NCBI RefSeq assembly: GCF_001746365.1
Contig: NZ_MJAJ01000017.1
Location: forward strand, 1 to 64,000
Direction of reading: 5' to 3'
DNA length: 64,000 bases
Source of the DNA: Streptomyces sp. LUP30
GTDB taxonomy: Bacteria; Actinomycetota; Actinomycetes; Streptomycetales; Streptomycetaceae
Shown in pieces: positions 63,907-64,000 of the stretch; positions within the stretch are counted from its first letter, which is position 1; every line of letters begins with the position of its first letter. Under the pieces are notes generated by a model. The model was given only the letters and a program-made list of their open reading frames with translations. It ran no database searches and was not told where the DNA came from. Position numbers and translations under genes: made by a program.

Positions 63907-64000
63907 GTGAGCGTGATCACGACGAACTTGATCCAGGGCCCGGCGACCCTCTACAAGGGCAACTTCGGTGCCGTCGAGCCCGCCGACACGGCGGTGAACG
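63907..64000 (+). CDS. Probable major tail protein (5' part only)
   Basis: GTG at 63907 after GGAGAACTGACCA. The visible 31 residues (SVITTNLIQGPATLYKGNFG) resemble the start of siphophage major tail tube proteins. The gene continues past the window. Confidence 0.65.
   Translation, partial: MSVITTNLIQGPATLYKGNFGAVEPADTAVN

Larger units (their letters stand above)
18485..64000. mobile_element. Integrated siphovirus-type prophage, left end (right end outside window)
   Basis: Starts at the attL junction in the chitinase gene and continues past the window. Contains a serine integrase, repressor, recombination and replication genes, an accessory region and structural genes in the usual order up to the tail. 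Host-like genes stop exactly at its left end. Confidence 0.95.

Noticed and set aside
1..64000. CRISPR arrays, insertion sequences or rRNA genes
   Set aside because: No regularly spaced repeats with unique spacers, no transposase and no rRNA-like sequence were seen by eye on either strand.

Overview
The window is high-GC actinobacterial DNA. Gene content and signals point to Streptomyces: many GTG starts, 4-base ATGA/GTGA overlaps, a DasR-type inverted repeat before a secreted chitinase, a WhiB-family protein, DUF2637/Spd-like membrane proteins, and a TetR regulator beside a PAP2 gene. I could run no database search, so family names come from motif recognition.

Bases 1 to about 18,490 are host chromosome. 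They hold a partial gene with two competing reading frames at the edge; a TetR regulator divergent from a PAP2 phosphatase and an EamA-type transporter; a DUF2510/LURP-one-like protein; a Tat-exported phospholipase C; a three-gene VanA/VanB-like Rieske monooxygenase operon; an MmyB-like protein and an XRE/zinc-peptidase pair; an alpha/beta hydrolase; a coupled metallophosphoesterase and phosphopantetheinyl transferase; an ATP-grasp protein; and a GH18 chitinase that loses its 3' end at about 18,490.

From about 18,490 to the right edge the DNA is one prophage of siphovirus type, cut off by the window in the tail genes. It begins with attL and a large serine integrase whose catalytic domain looks internally deleted. 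An immunity region follows (leftward XRE repressor, rightward Cro-like gene, palindromic operators). Then comes a long rightward early block (about 21.2-43.1 kb) of small overlapping genes, including a RecE-like nuclease with a possible annealing partner, a DnaQ-like exonuclease, a WhiB-like regulator, an HNH endonuclease, an orphan Phd/YefM antitoxin, a ParB-like gene broken by an in-frame TGA, and a replication gene carrying iteron-like repeats. A gene-free stretch at 43.06-43.70 kb holds a tRNA-like element without a normal anticodon arm, a predicted branched RNA and several terminators.

From 43.7 to 54.5 kb lies accessory DNA: a short leftward operon with a 21-bp operator, a plasmid-spread-like membrane module with a T5orf172 (GIY-YIG superfamily) fusion, a four-gene leftward cassette with a GIY-YIG/ribbon-helix-helix fusion and TAGGCCTA operators, and a PASTA lipoprotein. 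Late genes start at 54.6 kb in standard order: terminase small and large subunits, portal, MuF-like protein, scaffold, capsid, head-tail connectors, tail terminator, and the start of a probable major tail protein.

The element looks like a prophage on the way to being locked in the chromosome (integrase deletion, nonsense codon, truncated host chitinase) but with intact-looking structural genes. Small proteins with paired CxxC motifs are unusually frequent.
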